The notes under the pieces are model-generated. The model searched no databases. It saw nothing but the letters and a program-made list of their open reading frames with translations, and was not told where the DNA came from. Below, piece by piece: positions 6,988 to 16,572 of a stretch of DNA of 64,000 bases. The position numbers and the translations under genes were made by a program. The stretch covers positions 124,001 to 188,000 of the forward strand of contig DASQHX010000011.1 in the NCBI GenBank assembly GCA_035631875.1. Direction: 5' to 3'. The first letter of the stretch is position 1; each line of letters starts with the position of its first letter. Source of the DNA: Nitrosopumilaceae archaeon (GTDB lineage Archaea; Thermoproteota; Nitrososphaeria; Nitrososphaerales; Nitrosopumilaceae).

Positions 6988-8028
6988 ATGAAAAAAATAT
7001 TTACATTTAATTCTAGTAAAATCACCATGATGCTGGTAATGACATTGTTGATATTCTCTTTAGAAAATCCTCTTCTTGTTCTTGCTACTAATACTGCCAC
7101 CTGCTCTACAGGTGTAGGCTCAAGTCCAAAAGGTGATAGAATGGACAGTACATCTTCAAATGTTTGGATAGGATTGTCTGGCACTCATCAGCTTGGACAT
7201 TCCTCTACTAGTAGCACTAGTAGTTGCTCAGTAAGTACTAATACTGCACAAAACGATCCAACTAATGTAGCCTTTGCAGGAAATGGTTATCTCGCATTTA
7301 CTCAAAAAGGAACTGGTGGTTCTTCTCAAAGTTGTATCAGTTCTTATAATACGGCAACAAGTACAATAGTGAAGACCTCTTGCATAAGTGGAGCTGGTGC
7401 TGATGATGTTGATAAAGATCCAACAAATTCCAACATGGTTTGGTCAAGTTGGTATTACAACGGCTATGTAGGTAAGTTCGATACGTCATTAGGTAACTTA
7501 AGCACCTTTTTGCCACCAAGTTGTGGTGTAACCTCAAACTTAGAAGGATTAAGAGTAGATAGTAGTGGAAACGTATGGGCAGCTGATGAAGCATGTAACA
7601 AACTCTGGAAATATGTACCTTCTTCAAACACATGGACCTCATATACTATTAGCGGATTTTTGCCGTGGTATTTGTCCATTGATAATAGCGCAAGCCACAT
7701 CTGGATCACATCACAAAGTAATACACTAAAAGCATTAGCAGATTTCAATATTAGCACAGGAACAGCAGCAACTATTTCATATCCAGGGTCAGCTCAGGGT
7801 GCTACTGAAGTAGCGCAAGATCCTGCTAATAGGATAACATTTGTAGCTTTTCAAAATGGATATGTAAATGAATATTATAACAGCTTGGGCAGTTGGCAAT
7901 GTACCGGTTCTGGCGATAGTTATTCTAATGGTACGCCATTTGGAATTAGTTACTCTCAAAGTGGAGGAGTGGACTACTATTGGGCTACTCTATACGGAAA
8001 CAGTCAGTTAGTAGTGGGGCATTGTTAG
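6988..8028 (+). CDS. Secreted beta-propeller protein (Vgb/NHL-like repeats)
   Basis: From ATG 6988 the product has about 346 residues. I chose this start because it follows a GAGG sequence by about 9 bases, because a TATA box at 6930-6940 would place the RNA 5' end after the ATG at 6949, and because it gives a proper signal peptide (MKKIFTFNSSKIT, then a hydrophobic core). The mature part has repeated blade-like units such as GLRVDSSGNVWAADEACNKLWKY, given here by its landmarks NVWAAD, HIWITSQ and YYWATLY, as in streptogramin-lyase-type propellers. Such proteins bind ligands or partners outside the cell. The stop is 3 bases before the next gene, so the two form an operon inside the 49-bp repeat pair. 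Confidence 0.7.
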   Translation: MKKIFTFNSSKITMMLVMTLLIFSLENPLLVLATNTATCSTGVGSSPKGDRMDSTSSNVWIGLSGTHQLGHSSTSSTSSCSVSTNTAQNDPTNVAFAGNGYLAFTQKGTGGSSQSCISSYNTATSTIVKTSCISGAGADDVDKDPTNSNMVWSSWYYNGYVGKFDTSLGNLSTFLPPSCGVTSNLEGLRVDSSGNVWAADEACNKLWKYVPSSNTWTSYTISGFLPWYLSIDNSASHIWITSQSNTLKALADFNISTGTAATISYPGSAQGATEVAQDPANRITFVAFQNGYVNEYYNSLGSWQCTGSGDSYSNGTPFGISYSQSGGVDYYWATLYGNSQLVVGHC

Positions 8029-8031
8029 GAG

Positions 8032-8781
8032 ATGACTATGATAAAAAAAATTAAAATAAACTTCAAATCACCAAAAAGAATATTGGCATTTACTTTACCA
8101 GTGTTGCTCATTTTTGCCATGTTTCCTCTCTATCACATTACACAAGTGCAATCTAACGAACCAACAAACACTGATGTTATGAACATGGTGGGGAAAATGA
8201 TGCATCCTTATGTTACAGTACTGGGCGCGCAGAATGCTAGTACAATAAACATACCATTAACAAAAGTGGGTTCTTCATCTACTGGTGAGGCGGTCACTAC
8301 AAAAACAGGTTCAAGTTTTCCACAGGTTATACAGGATAATAATCACTTAATGTTAACACTCTACGAGGGCAAATTTGCAAATGGTACAAGTGTATTGGCT
8401 CTTACCTCTACCAACTCAGGCTCAGAAAAGCTTACCATAAATCAGATGAGCGTTGATGGATCAATCCCAGGTTATGATAAGACCAACAGTACCATAAACA
8501 TATTGCAAGCAGATGTAATAGGATGTACAAATGATTTTGCTTTTGTGGAAAATGTAAATACAATTTACCAGAATGGTACCAGTAAATCTCATCCTGAGAC
8601 AATGAAGTATATTTGCCAGAATCCAGCACCAGTTGGTAGTGTAACGTTAGAGTCAGGGCAATCATTTACTGCGTATATTAAAGGTAATTTTGTAGCTGCC
8701 AATATTCCTATTAGTATCTTCAATGGAAATGCTGGATATATTGTAGAAGGCACAAATCATCTTTTCTTCGTTAGGGTCTGA
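8032..8781 (+). CDS. Secreted/anchored hypothetical protein, operon partner of the propeller protein
   Basis: 249 residues. A basic N-terminus is followed by a hydrophobic helix (about residues 17-36, ILAFTLPVLLIFAMFPLY), i.e. a signal peptide or anchor. The rest is a beta-rich extracytoplasmic domain with several N-x-S/T sites and two cysteines (GCTN, YICQN). It starts 3 bases after the propeller gene; an internal ATG at 8038 preceded by GGAG is an equally good start. I do not recognise the family. The pairing suggests both products work together at the cell surface. Confidence 0.65.
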   Translation: MTMIKKIKINFKSPKRILAFTLPVLLIFAMFPLYHITQVQSNEPTNTDVMNMVGKMMHPYVTVLGAQNASTINIPLTKVGSSSTGEAVTTKTGSSFPQVIQDNNHLMLTLYEGKFANGTSVLALTSTNSGSEKLTINQMSVDGSIPGYDKTNSTINILQADVIGCTNDFAFVENVNTIYQNGTSKSHPETMKYICQNPAPVGSVTLESGQSFTAYIKGNFVAANIPISIFNGNAGYIVEGTNHLFFVRV

Positions 8782-9011
8782 TTATCAAGATCTAATGGTA
8801 TCAAAAGAAGTGTTTATTAAACTAATTTAGTAAACCAACCCAGTATTTTACACATTTAAGATTAGATAACAAAAAATACTAAATTATTGAAATAGTTATG
8901 ATGTAATTTCTCAAAATCTATCTTTAAGATTTTACCATCGATCTAGATACATTTAGAACTGCATACCTACAACTGCATTTCATTAGGGTCTAAGATTCAC
9001 CTTTTTTACTC

Positions 9012-9060
9012 AATTTTGTTCATAGTGGGATTTCAAAATGTTTATACGCCCTCTCTGCGC
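9012..9060 (+). repeat. 49-bp direct repeat, copy 2
   Basis: Same orientation as 6485-6533, with two mismatches. It ends two bases before the 3' end of rfcS, so that gene is left intact, as expected for a chromosomal attachment-type site or a duplicated gene-end sequence. Confidence 0.8.
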
Positions 9061-9062
9061 TA

Positions 9063-10016
9063 TTATTTTCCTATTTTCCCAAGTTCTGCTAAAAGTGCAG
9101 ATAGCTGAATTTCTGGATTTGCACCAATAATTAATCTGTAATCGTATTTTGCTATTGATTCCAATATTTCAGAAAGATGAGTGGTTTTAATTTTGTACGC
9201 ATATTCATTCAAATATTTTAAAAAGTCTGATTCTGACATTCCATAGACTTTGATTAATTCAATCATTTTGTTTCTAGCATCAGATAATTTTCCTTCTATG
9301 GCAAGACTCAAGATCTCGCCAACATCATTTGTCTTTGTGAGGCCAGATGCTGCTTTTACATTTGATTCATTTACTATTCCAAGACTTGCTGTTGCTTGTA
9401 ATATGTTGATGGAATGACGCATGTCTCCTTCAGAATATTCATGTATAGTTTCAAGTCCATTTTTATCAAATTTTATTTTTTCTTTTTTACAAATTTCCTC
9501 TAGATGTGATATAATGTCCTCTTCAGATATTCTTGTAAACTTGAAAACAGCACATCTACTCTGAAGTGGGTCTATAATTTTTGATATGTTATTTGCAATT
9601 AAGATAAACCTACAATATCTAGCAGTATCTTCTATAATCCTACGTAAGGCCGTTTGTGCATCAGAGGTCATTTCATCCGCCTCGTCTAAAATTATTAATT
9701 TGAATGGAATTTTTGTATCAAGTCCTGAAAAACGTGCAAATTTTTTTACTCTATCTCTTACCATGTTTATGCCACGTTCATCTGAGGCATTCAGCTCAAG
9801 TGTGTGATCTTTCCAATTATCCCCTAGAATTTCTCTTGCTAGACATAATGCTGTAGTAGTTTTGCCAACTCCAGCAGATCCAGAAAACATAAGGTGTGGC
9901 ATTTCAGCGGCATTTTTCAAAAGAGATTTCAGACTACCAATTATATCTTTTTGGTTTATTATAGAAGACAGCTTCGTAGGCCGGTACTTTTCTACCCACA
10001 TGGAAGTTTCAGTCAT
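9063..10016 (-). CDS. rfcS: Replication factor C small subunit
   Basis: 317 residues, the usual length. An AAA+ clamp-loader subunit: WVEKYRP at the N-terminus, Walker A SGSAGVGKTT (about 45-54), Walker B LIILDEADEM (about 108-117), and the SRC arginine-finger motif in DPLQSRC (about 150). With the large subunit (rfcL at 31055) it forms the RFC complex that loads PCNA on primed DNA. It is divergent from the GINS-mcm-hel308 operon across about 120 bp, so replication genes share a control region. Confidence 0.97.
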   Translation of the reverse strand: MTETSMWVEKYRPTKLSSIINQKDIIGSLKSLLKNAAEMPHLMFSGSAGVGKTTTALCLAREILGDNWKDHTLELNASDERGINMVRDRVKKFARFSGLDTKIPFKLIILDEADEMTSDAQTALRRIIEDTARYCRFILIANNISKIIDPLQSRCAVFKFTRISEEDIISHLEEICKKEKIKFDKNGLETIHEYSEGDMRHSINILQATASLGIVNESNVKAASGLTKTNDVGEILSLAIEGKLSDARNKMIELIKVYGMSESDFLKYLNEYAYKIKTTHLSEILESIAKYDYRLIIGANPEIQLSALLAELGKIGK

Positions 10017-10139
10017 AGGCTGTTACGTTTCTCTCTCACTAATAAAATTACGGCTAAGATCAAATGATCAAAGCAAGTTGTTAACAGAATTGATCGATCG
10101 CATTAGTTAAATGCTTGAACGGAGCATGCTTGACGCATA
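10017..10139. promoter_or_regulatory. Divergent promoter region, rfcS versus GINS-mcm
   Basis: 123 bp between divergent replication genes. It contains the symmetric GATCA-AA-TGATC and GATCGATC sequences, which could bind a shared regulator. No TATA box stands out clearly on the plus side. Confidence 0.35.
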
Positions 10140-10655
10140 TTGAATATATTGGATTTGACTCAACTTCATACCATCGGATATCGTCTACAAGACGTTAAGG
10201 TTACCTTTAATCACGATATAAAGATCGATACACCAGATGTATCAATAGAAGCAAAACATGGTGAAATTTTGAGCATATCACGTTGGGTAGCTGAAGTATT
10301 AGCATCAGAGAAAATTGTAGATATTCAAGATACTGACATGATTGTTGCTTTGAAACAAGCACTAGTAAAGGAAAATGTACAAGGCGACTTTGATTTATCT
10401 ACTCTTGAGTCTGATTTTTATATTAAACTGAATTCATACATACAAAGGCTTCCACAACAAGATCGTGATAAAGTAGAAAGTATGTTAAATACTCTTATGA
10501 GAAAACGACAAGGAAAAATAATTAGACTTGCAGACTCTTCAAAGATGACGTCTGATCTTTCAAAAAAACTATCAATAGAAGAACGCGCTTTATTTAATGC
10601 GATACATTTACAGAGCGTTGATTTTAACAAACAAATCTTAGGTGACAAGAAATAA
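10140..10655 (+). CDS. GINS complex subunit (Gins51/Gins15-like)
   Basis: 171 residues from a TTG start at 10140. The sequence fits archaeal GINS proteins: a helical A-domain with DLSTLESDFYIKLNSYIQRL (about 93-112) and a basic helix NTLMRKRQGKIIRLA (about 127-141) before SIEERALFNAI. GINS joins MCM and the Cdc45/RecJ-like protein in the replicative CMG helicase. The gene abuts mcm, sharing one base (TAATG at 10653-10657), an arrangement known in archaea, and this supports the call. Which GINS paralogue it is cannot be fixed by eye. Confidence 0.8.
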   Translation: MNILDLTQLHTIGYRLQDVKVTFNHDIKIDTPDVSIEAKHGEILSISRWVAEVLASEKIVDIQDTDMIVALKQALVKENVQGDFDLSTLESDFYIKLNSYIQRLPQQDRDKVESMLNTLMRKRQGKIIRLADSSKMTSDLSKKLSIEERALFNAIHLQSVDFNKQILGDKK

Positions 10656-12736
10656 TGGCACAATCTGAATCAATACATTCTAAAGAAAATCGTACAGACC
10701 GGGTAAAAGAATTTCTTACTCAATTCAAGGACAAATCTGGCGCTTACAAATATGTAGAAGAAATAGATCAGATGATGGCAAAAAAAATACAGTATCTTGT
10801 AGTTGATTATAATGATCTAGTATCTGTTCCAGAGATTGAATCTATTTTTAATACTGATCCAGATGAAATTCTAGCCATGTTTGCTGCTGCAATAAAAGAT
10901 ATTCTTAAGGAGAGATTTCCACAATACGCAGAAAAAATTAGACATGATGTTAGAGTAAGAATTGCAAACTATCCTGCACAACGTAGCTTGCGTGAGATAA
11001 ACGCAGAAGTCATTGGAAAAATGACTAGTGTGTCTGGAATGGTTGTAAGATCATCTGAAATAAAACCACTTGCAAAAGAACTTGTATACATTTGTCCCGA
11101 CGCTCACGAAACTCATATAGTTCAAGAAAAAGGGCTAGAGTTTAATGCACCATTGAAATGTAGTAATGGAAAATGTACTCATAGGGACTTGGAAATTAGT
11201 CCTGAAAAGAGTCGCTTCATAGATTTTCAAATGGTAAGACTACAAGAATTGCCAGAAGATCTGCCACCTGGGCAGCTACCGCATTATGTAGATGTTACAG
11301 TATTACAGGATCTAGTTGATAATGCAAGACCTGGGGATCGTGTAATTCTTACAGGATTAGTACGAATTGAACAAGAACACATTCCATCAATGCGCGGAAA
11401 AACTGGAATCTATAGATTGCGAATACAGGGAAACAATATAGAATTTCTTGGAGGAAGAGGTGGCAAAACTTCTAGAAGTACAGAAAGAGAAGAAATTTCA
11501 CCAGATGAAGAAAAAATAATTAAATCTCTTGCAACAAATACTGATATTTATGATAGGTTGGTGGCATCATTTGCACCTCACATACATGGACATGAAATAA
11601 TTAAAGAATCAATTTTGCTTTTAATTGTTGGCTCTACTCAAAGAGTGCTTGCTGACGGCGCCAAGATTCGTGGCGACATTAACATCTTTCTTGTGGGAGA
11701 TCCAGGTACTGCAAAAAGTGAAATGCTAAAATTTTGTGCAAGAATAGCTCCAAGAGGTCTGTATACATCTGGTAGAGGTTCTACCGCAGCTGGACTTACA
11801 GCAGCAGTAGTACGTGATAAAATTGGTATCATGATGCTAGAAGCAGGTGCAGTTGTTCTTGGTGATCAGGGCCTTGTATGTATTGATGAATTTGATAAAA
11901 TGAAACCAGAAGATAGAAGTGCACTCCATGAAGTAATGGAACAACAATCTGCTAGTATTGCAAAAGGTGGAATTGTTGCTACGCTAAATGCTAGGACTTC
12001 GATTTTAGCAGCAGCAAACCCCATGTATGGAAAATATGATCCTTTCAAGAATATTACAGAAAATGTAAATCTCCCAATCCCTCTTCTTACTAGATTTGAT
12101 CTCATTTTTGTTGTACGCGATATACCATCTAAAGAGAGAGATAATAGAATAGCTAGACACATTCTTAGTCTTCATCGTATTTCTGGTGCTGATACAAAAT
12201 CACTAATTGACGTGGATATTCTCACAAAATATCTCTCATATGCTAAAAGAATTGAACCGGTAATTACTCCCGAGGCAGAGGAAAAAATCTTAGAATATTA
12301 TATGAAGATGAGAAATGTTGAATCAGAAGGAATGATAACAGTAACCCCAAGACAGCTTGAAGGCTTGGTAAGATTAGCAACAGCAAGGGCTAGGTTGTTG
12401 ATGAAGACCCAAGTAGAAGTAGAAGATGCTGAAAGGGCTATCTTTTTGATACAAAGTATGCTTGAAGATGCTGGAGTAGATGTTAATACTGGGCAAGTTG
12501 ATCTTGGAGTTCTACAGGGAAGACCACACAGTGAAGTATCAAAGATGCAGTTGTTTATGGACGTCATGAAATCACTTGAAGGGGACGAAAAAAGACCAGT
12601 TGAAGAAAAGACATTTGTTAAAGAATTGGTAAAGACTGGCAAATTTACAGAAGAAGAAGCTCGTAAATATCTCAAAAAATTGCAACGAGAGTCAGCTATT
12701 TATGAATCAAAACCCGGTCATTATAACCGTGTATGA
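10655..12736 (+). CDS. mcm: Replicative DNA helicase MCM
   Basis: 693 residues. The N-terminal domain includes a Cys/His region (ICPDAHETH, LKCSNGKCTH; about 145-176), which probably binds zinc. The AAA+ domain has Walker A GDPGTAKSE (about 348-356), Walker B CIDEFDKM (about 408-415) and the arginine finger LTRFD (about 477). A winged helix closes the C-terminus (VEEKTFVKELVKTGKF, then YESKPGHY). It unwinds DNA at the replication fork as a homohexamer. Translational coupling to the GINS gene upstream and a 4-base overlap with hel308 downstream show one operon. Confidence 0.98.
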   Translation: MAQSESIHSKENRTDRVKEFLTQFKDKSGAYKYVEEIDQMMAKKIQYLVVDYNDLVSVPEIESIFNTDPDEILAMFAAAIKDILKERFPQYAEKIRHDVRVRIANYPAQRSLREINAEVIGKMTSVSGMVVRSSEIKPLAKELVYICPDAHETHIVQEKGLEFNAPLKCSNGKCTHRDLEISPEKSRFIDFQMVRLQELPEDLPPGQLPHYVDVTVLQDLVDNARPGDRVILTGLVRIEQEHIPSMRGKTGIYRLRIQGNNIEFLGGRGGKTSRSTEREEISPDEEKIIKSLATNTDIYDRLVASFAPHIHGHEIIKESILLLIVGSTQRVLADGAKIRGDINIFLVGDPGTAKSEMLKFCARIAPRGLYTSGRGSTAAGLTAAVVRDKIGIMMLEAGAVVLGDQGLVCIDEFDKMKPEDRSALHEVMEQQSASIAKGGIVATLNARTSILAAANPMYGKYDPFKNITENVNLPIPLLTRFDLIFVVRDIPSKERDNRIARHILSLHRISGADTKSLIDVDILTKYLSYAKRIEPVITPEAEEKILEYYMKMRNVESEGMITVTPRQLEGLVRLATARARLLMKTQVEVEDAERAIFLIQSMLEDAGVDVNTGQVDLGVLQGRPHSEVSKMQLFMDVMKSLEGDEKRPVEEKTFVKELVKTGKFTEEEARKYLKKLQRESAIYESKPGHYNRV

Positions 12737-14859
12737 AAGTATCGCAAATTGATCTTCCAAAACAATTCACTGAATTTCTTTCCTCTATAGGCTATGAAAC
12801 ACTTTATCCTGCACAGGAATCTAGTATAGAAGCAGGACTGTTAGAAGGAAAAAGTATCCTTGTTTCAGCACCCACTGCTAGCGGAAAGACGCTTATTGCT
12901 TTACTTGCTATATTGGATCATATTTACAAGAAAAAAGGAAAAATAGTTTATCTTAGTCCTCTTAAAGCTTTAGCATCAGAAAAGTTTTCTGAATTTAAAA
13001 AACTTGAATCAATTGATTTAGGTAAAAAAATACAAGTAGAAATATCAACTGGTGATTTTGATTTAACGGACAAAAATCTTGGAAAAAATGATATTCTTGT
13101 TATGACTAATGAAAAAATGGATTCCATTATTCGTCATGGAGCTGAATGGATAAATGATATCTCACTTGTGATAGCTGATGAAGTTCATCTTCTTGGAGAT
13201 CAAGATAGAGGACCTACACTTGAGATTATATTGACAAAATTGAAATTGTTAGAACAAAAACCTCAGATACTTGCTTTAAGTGCCACCGTTACAAATGCAT
13301 ACGAGATTTCTTCATGGTTAGATTCTGAGTTAGTAGAAAGTGACTGGAGGCCAGTGCCTCTTTGGGAAGGTGTGTATGATCAGGGCATCGTAACAATGCA
13401 AAATGGGAAAAAATTTGAAATAGAAACGAGCATGAGGGGACCACCTGTAGATCTTGGAATTGACTCTTTAAAAAACGGGGGTCAGGCAATTTTATTTGCA
13501 GAAACAAGGGCACGTTCTGCTTCACTTGCTGCAAAAGCATCTGATGTTATAGGAAAGAGTCTTCCAGAAGAGGAAAAAAAAGAACTAGACAAGATATCAC
13601 AAAAAATTCTTGATGATAACGAACATACTGATCTAATCAAAAACCTAGCTACACTAGTGAAAAAAGGAGTAGCGTTTCATCATGCAGGACTTAACCAGAA
13701 TTGTCGTGAGACAATAGAATCTGAATTTAGAAATGGGAAAATAAAATTAATTGCGTCAACTCCCACATTGGCAGCAGGAGTGAATCTTCCAGCAAGACGT
13801 GTTATTATCTCTAACATAAACAGATATGACACAAAATTTGGAGGAAATAAACCAATAAGTGTTCTGGAATACAAACAGCTTTGTGGTAGAGCTGGAAGAC
13901 CACAATATGATAGTTATGGGGAAGCAATTATTGTAGGAAATTCAAATCGTACAGAGTTAGTTGATTACTACATTAACGGAACACCAGAACCCATAAAATC
14001 AAAATTAACTGATGATAAAGCACTAAGAACTCATGTTCTAAGTTTAATATCTATAAATCCAGGAATAAAGAAAAATGAAATAATAGAATTTTTTTCAGAA
14101 ACATTGTCTGGTTCTCAAGACAGAAAATCTACGATAAAATTTAAAATCCAAATAACCTTAGACTATCTTGAGCTAGAAAATCTAATAAAAGAAAAAGGTG
14201 AGAGATTTGTAGCAACTGAATTTGGGAAAAAGACATCTATGTTATACATAGATCCACTCACTGCAGTTTACTTTAAAAAATCATTACAAAAAATCTCAAA
14301 ACGAAAAAATCACACACTTGGCTTTTTACATCTTATTACAAGCTCGGAGGATTTCTTCCCAAAATTCTCATTACGAAACAAAGACTATGAAATGGTAGGA
14401 ACACTTCTTGAGAATAATGCTTCTGAACTAATTGAAAATATCTCAGAGTATGATTGTTCACGAAGCTTACTTGCAGTGCATGCTTGGATAAATGAATCAA
14501 GCGAGATCTTTCTTTCAGACAATTTAGGCATAGAATCTGGTGATATGCATAGAATGGTAGAAAATGCAGATTGGCTTGTACATTCATTATATGAGATAGC
14601 AAAACTTGAAACTCGAGATGACATTCTAGATGAATTGAATATTATACGTCAGAGAATATCATATGGAATAAAAGAAGAACTTGTTGAATTGGTAAAGATA
14701 CGTGGGATAGGAAGAATTCGTTCAAGAATTCTTTACAAGAACGGTATACAAAACCTGTATGATTTGTCTGAAATTCCAGTTAAAAAACTAGCTAACATAG
14801 ATAAAATAGGTTCCATCATTGCAGAAAACATAAAGATACAGCTACAAAAGGTAAGATGA
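12733..14859 (+). CDS. hel308: Hel308-type Ski2-like DNA helicase
   Basis: 708 residues. Superfamily 2 motifs: Walker A APTASGKT (about 47-54), DEVH box in IADEVHLL (about 149), ALSATVTN (motif III) and QLCGRAGRP (motif VI, about 381-389). A winged helix and ratchet domain follow, and a helix-hairpin-helix lies at the end (VKIRGIGRIRSRILY). Hel308 acts on stalled forks. The ATG overlaps the mcm stop by four bases (ATGA), and the gene after it overlaps too, so it belongs to the replication operon. Confidence 0.93.
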   Translation: MKVSQIDLPKQFTEFLSSIGYETLYPAQESSIEAGLLEGKSILVSAPTASGKTLIALLAILDHIYKKKGKIVYLSPLKALASEKFSEFKKLESIDLGKKIQVEISTGDFDLTDKNLGKNDILVMTNEKMDSIIRHGAEWINDISLVIADEVHLLGDQDRGPTLEIILTKLKLLEQKPQILALSATVTNAYEISSWLDSELVESDWRPVPLWEGVYDQGIVTMQNGKKFEIETSMRGPPVDLGIDSLKNGGQAILFAETRARSASLAAKASDVIGKSLPEEEKKELDKISQKILDDNEHTDLIKNLATLVKKGVAFHHAGLNQNCRETIESEFRNGKIKLIASTPTLAAGVNLPARRVIISNINRYDTKFGGNKPISVLEYKQLCGRAGRPQYDSYGEAIIVGNSNRTELVDYYINGTPEPIKSKLTDDKALRTHVLSLISINPGIKKNEIIEFFSETLSGSQDRKSTIKFKIQITLDYLELENLIKEKGERFVATEFGKKTSMLYIDPLTAVYFKKSLQKISKRKNHTLGFLHLITSSEDFFPKFSLRNKDYEMVGTLLENNASELIENISEYDCSRSLLAVHAWINESSEIFLSDNLGIESGDMHRMVENADWLVHSLYEIAKLETRDDILDELNIIRQRISYGIKEELVELVKIRGIGRIRSRILYKNGIQNLYDLSEIPVKKLANIDKIGSIIAENIKIQLQKVR

Positions 14860-15851
14860 TGCTAGACAAAATCATTCTTGCCATCCTAGTTTCAGCTATT
14901 GCCTTTTTTTCTGTTTACATAACAACTCCATTTCTAATAAAAAGATTAGAAAAAAAGAATCTTACAGTAAAAGATTACAATAGAGTTGGAGGAGCAATGG
15001 TGCCAAGACCTGGAGGTCCTTCTATACTTGTCGGAATTTTAGTATCTGAATTCACTTTGTATACTTTTTTTCCTACTACTGAAATATTGGCCATCCTAAT
15101 TACAACATCACTTGCCTTTATAGTAGGACTAATAGATGATCGAAAAGTTCTTGGTGGATGGTTTAAACCTGTTGCACTTGCAATCTCTGCAATCCCGATT
15201 ATTTTGCTCGGAACGTATGATCCACATCTCTCGTTTCCACTCTTCGGTTCTGTTAGAATTCCTGAGCTGTATGTTGCACTAGTAATTTTCATGATTCCAG
15301 TTACTGGCAATACCGTAAATTCAATTGATGTTCTAAATGGTGTGGCAAGCGGATTTATGACTATTGCAAGTTTTGCCCTTACCATATCACTATTCATAAT
15401 TCATAATTATGACATTGCTCTTGCAAGTCTTCCATTAGGATTTGTTTCATTAGCATTTTACAAATATCATAAATTTCCAAGTAGAATATTTCCAGGTGAC
15501 TCGGGAGCACTTACTCTTGGTGCAATGTATGGAGTTTTAGCAATAGTTGGCCATGTGGAAATAATAGCGGCGGTTGCATTATTGCCAGCAGTGATAAACT
15601 CATTTCTATTTTTATCAAGTGTTAAACGTATTATTGAACATAGACAGATAAAATCAAATCCAGTTACTCATACTGATGACTTTAGGCTTATGGCTACTAC
15701 AGACAAAGATGCACCCATCACACTAGTAAGATTGATTCTGGCAGGTGGACCAATGACAGAAAAACAAGTTGGACTTGTAATTTTTAGGCTAGCTATATTT
15801 TCTGCAATACTTGCGATAGTGACTGCCTTTATGATGAGTGTAAAAATATGA
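14856..15851 (+). CDS. Glycosyl-1-phosphate transferase of the Alg7/MraY family
   Basis: 331 residues with about ten transmembrane helices. Family motifs are present: the DD pair in GLIDDRK (94-95), NTVNSIDVLNG (about 149-159) and FPGDSGAL (about 213-220), which bind Mg2+ and the nucleotide sugar. Members pass a sugar-1-phosphate, usually GlcNAc-1-P from its UDP form, to a polyprenyl phosphate in the membrane. In archaea this is the first step of N-glycan assembly (AglH/Alg7). It overlaps hel308 by four bases. Exact sugar specificity cannot be read. Confidence 0.88.
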   Translation: MMLDKIILAILVSAIAFFSVYITTPFLIKRLEKKNLTVKDYNRVGGAMVPRPGGPSILVGILVSEFTLYTFFPTTEILAILITTSLAFIVGLIDDRKVLGGWFKPVALAISAIPIILLGTYDPHLSFPLFGSVRIPELYVALVIFMIPVTGNTVNSIDVLNGVASGFMTIASFALTISLFIIHNYDIALASLPLGFVSLAFYKYHKFPSRIFPGDSGALTLGAMYGVLAIVGHVEIIAAVALLPAVINSFLFLSSVKRIIEHRQIKSNPVTHTDDFRLMATTDKDAPITLVRLILAGGPMTEKQVGLVIFRLAIFSAILAIVTAFMMSVKI

Positions 15852-16081
15852 AAGGGACTCAAATTTTTTTATTTGTATTTGTCATGTGGGTTTTAATTAT
15901 TGTGGGAGGTGGATTATTGATTTCAATTATTGCTCCATTGACAATTAATGGACATGGTAAATTCGATTCAATCTTAGATTCTGGAGTCAAAGCGCTTATT
16001 GCAATGATATTGGTGGTTGTTTGGATTTTTATTCTTTCAAAAATAAAAAATTGGATCTTCCACAAACAGATAAAAAATTAA
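15848..16081 (+). CDS. Small two-helix membrane protein
   Basis: 77 residues. Two hydrophobic helices (about 5-28 and 48-65) are joined by a short polar loop and followed by a basic tail KIKNWIFHKQIKN. The ATG overlaps the stop of the transferase gene (ATGA), so it is the last gene of the replication/glycosylation operon. Unknown family. Its end overlaps by four bases the convergent gene on the other strand. Confidence 0.6.
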   Translation: MKGTQIFLFVFVMWVLIIVGGGLLISIIAPLTINGHGKFDSILDSGVKALIAMILVVVWIFILSKIKNWIFHKQIKN

Positions 16082-16572
16082 CTACTTTCCCACTTTTTCT
16101 TCTTTTCATCATATTCTTCTCTAGAATATTTGATTTTAGCAGGCACTCCTACTACTACAGTATTAGAAGGTACATCTTTTGTAACAACAGCTCCCATCGC
16201 AACAACGCTGTTCTTTCCAACAGTAACTCCTGCTTTTATTACGGCACGCGAACCAATCACCACCCCATCTTCTATGGTGACACCAATCATCTTTTTACTT
16301 GCAGGGTATGGGTCATTTGTAAGAGCAGCAGCAGGACCAATGAATACATTTTTTCCTATTCTTGAAAGGGGTGGGATGTAAACCATCCCTTCAATCATGG
16401 TGTTTTCTCCTATCTTTACGTTATAATCAACATGTGCAAGTGAACCGATTTTCACATTATCACCGATTTCTGTATTATCACCAACATATGCAAAATGCCA
16501 TATTCTGACATTCTTTCCTATCTTTGCTTTTTCTGAGACAAAGTTTGTTACCAAGGCTATCACAAGTGCCAC
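16078..16572 (-). CDS. Left-handed beta-helix acyltransferase (WbpD/WlbB-like)
   Basis: 164 residues made mostly of hexapeptide repeats ([LIV]Gxxxx), e.g. IGDNVKIGSLAHV and IGKNVFIGPAAALTND. The segment GPAAALTNDPYPA and the end VVVGVPAKI are typical of sugar N-acetyltransferases acting on UDP-2-acetamido-3-amino sugars. The GTG at 16572 is the first start. The oxidoreductase two genes upstream would supply the keto step in such a pathway (WbpB-like), supporting a role in modifying a surface sugar. The aminotransferase of that pathway is not obvious here. Acceptor specificity is inferred. Confidence 0.82.
   Translation of the reverse strand: MALVIALVTNFVSEKAKIGKNVRIWHFAYVGDNTEIGDNVKIGSLAHVDYNVKIGENTMIEGMVYIPPLSRIGKNVFIGPAAALTNDPYPASKKMIGVTIEDGVVIGSRAVIKAGVTVGKNSVVAMGAVVTKDVPSNTVVVGVPAKIKYSREEYDEKKKKWESS

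Noticed and set aside
10017-10139. A replication origin in the rfcS-GINS divergent region
   Set aside because: Only two small GATC palindromes; no iterated origin boxes and no orc1/cdc6 gene beside it.
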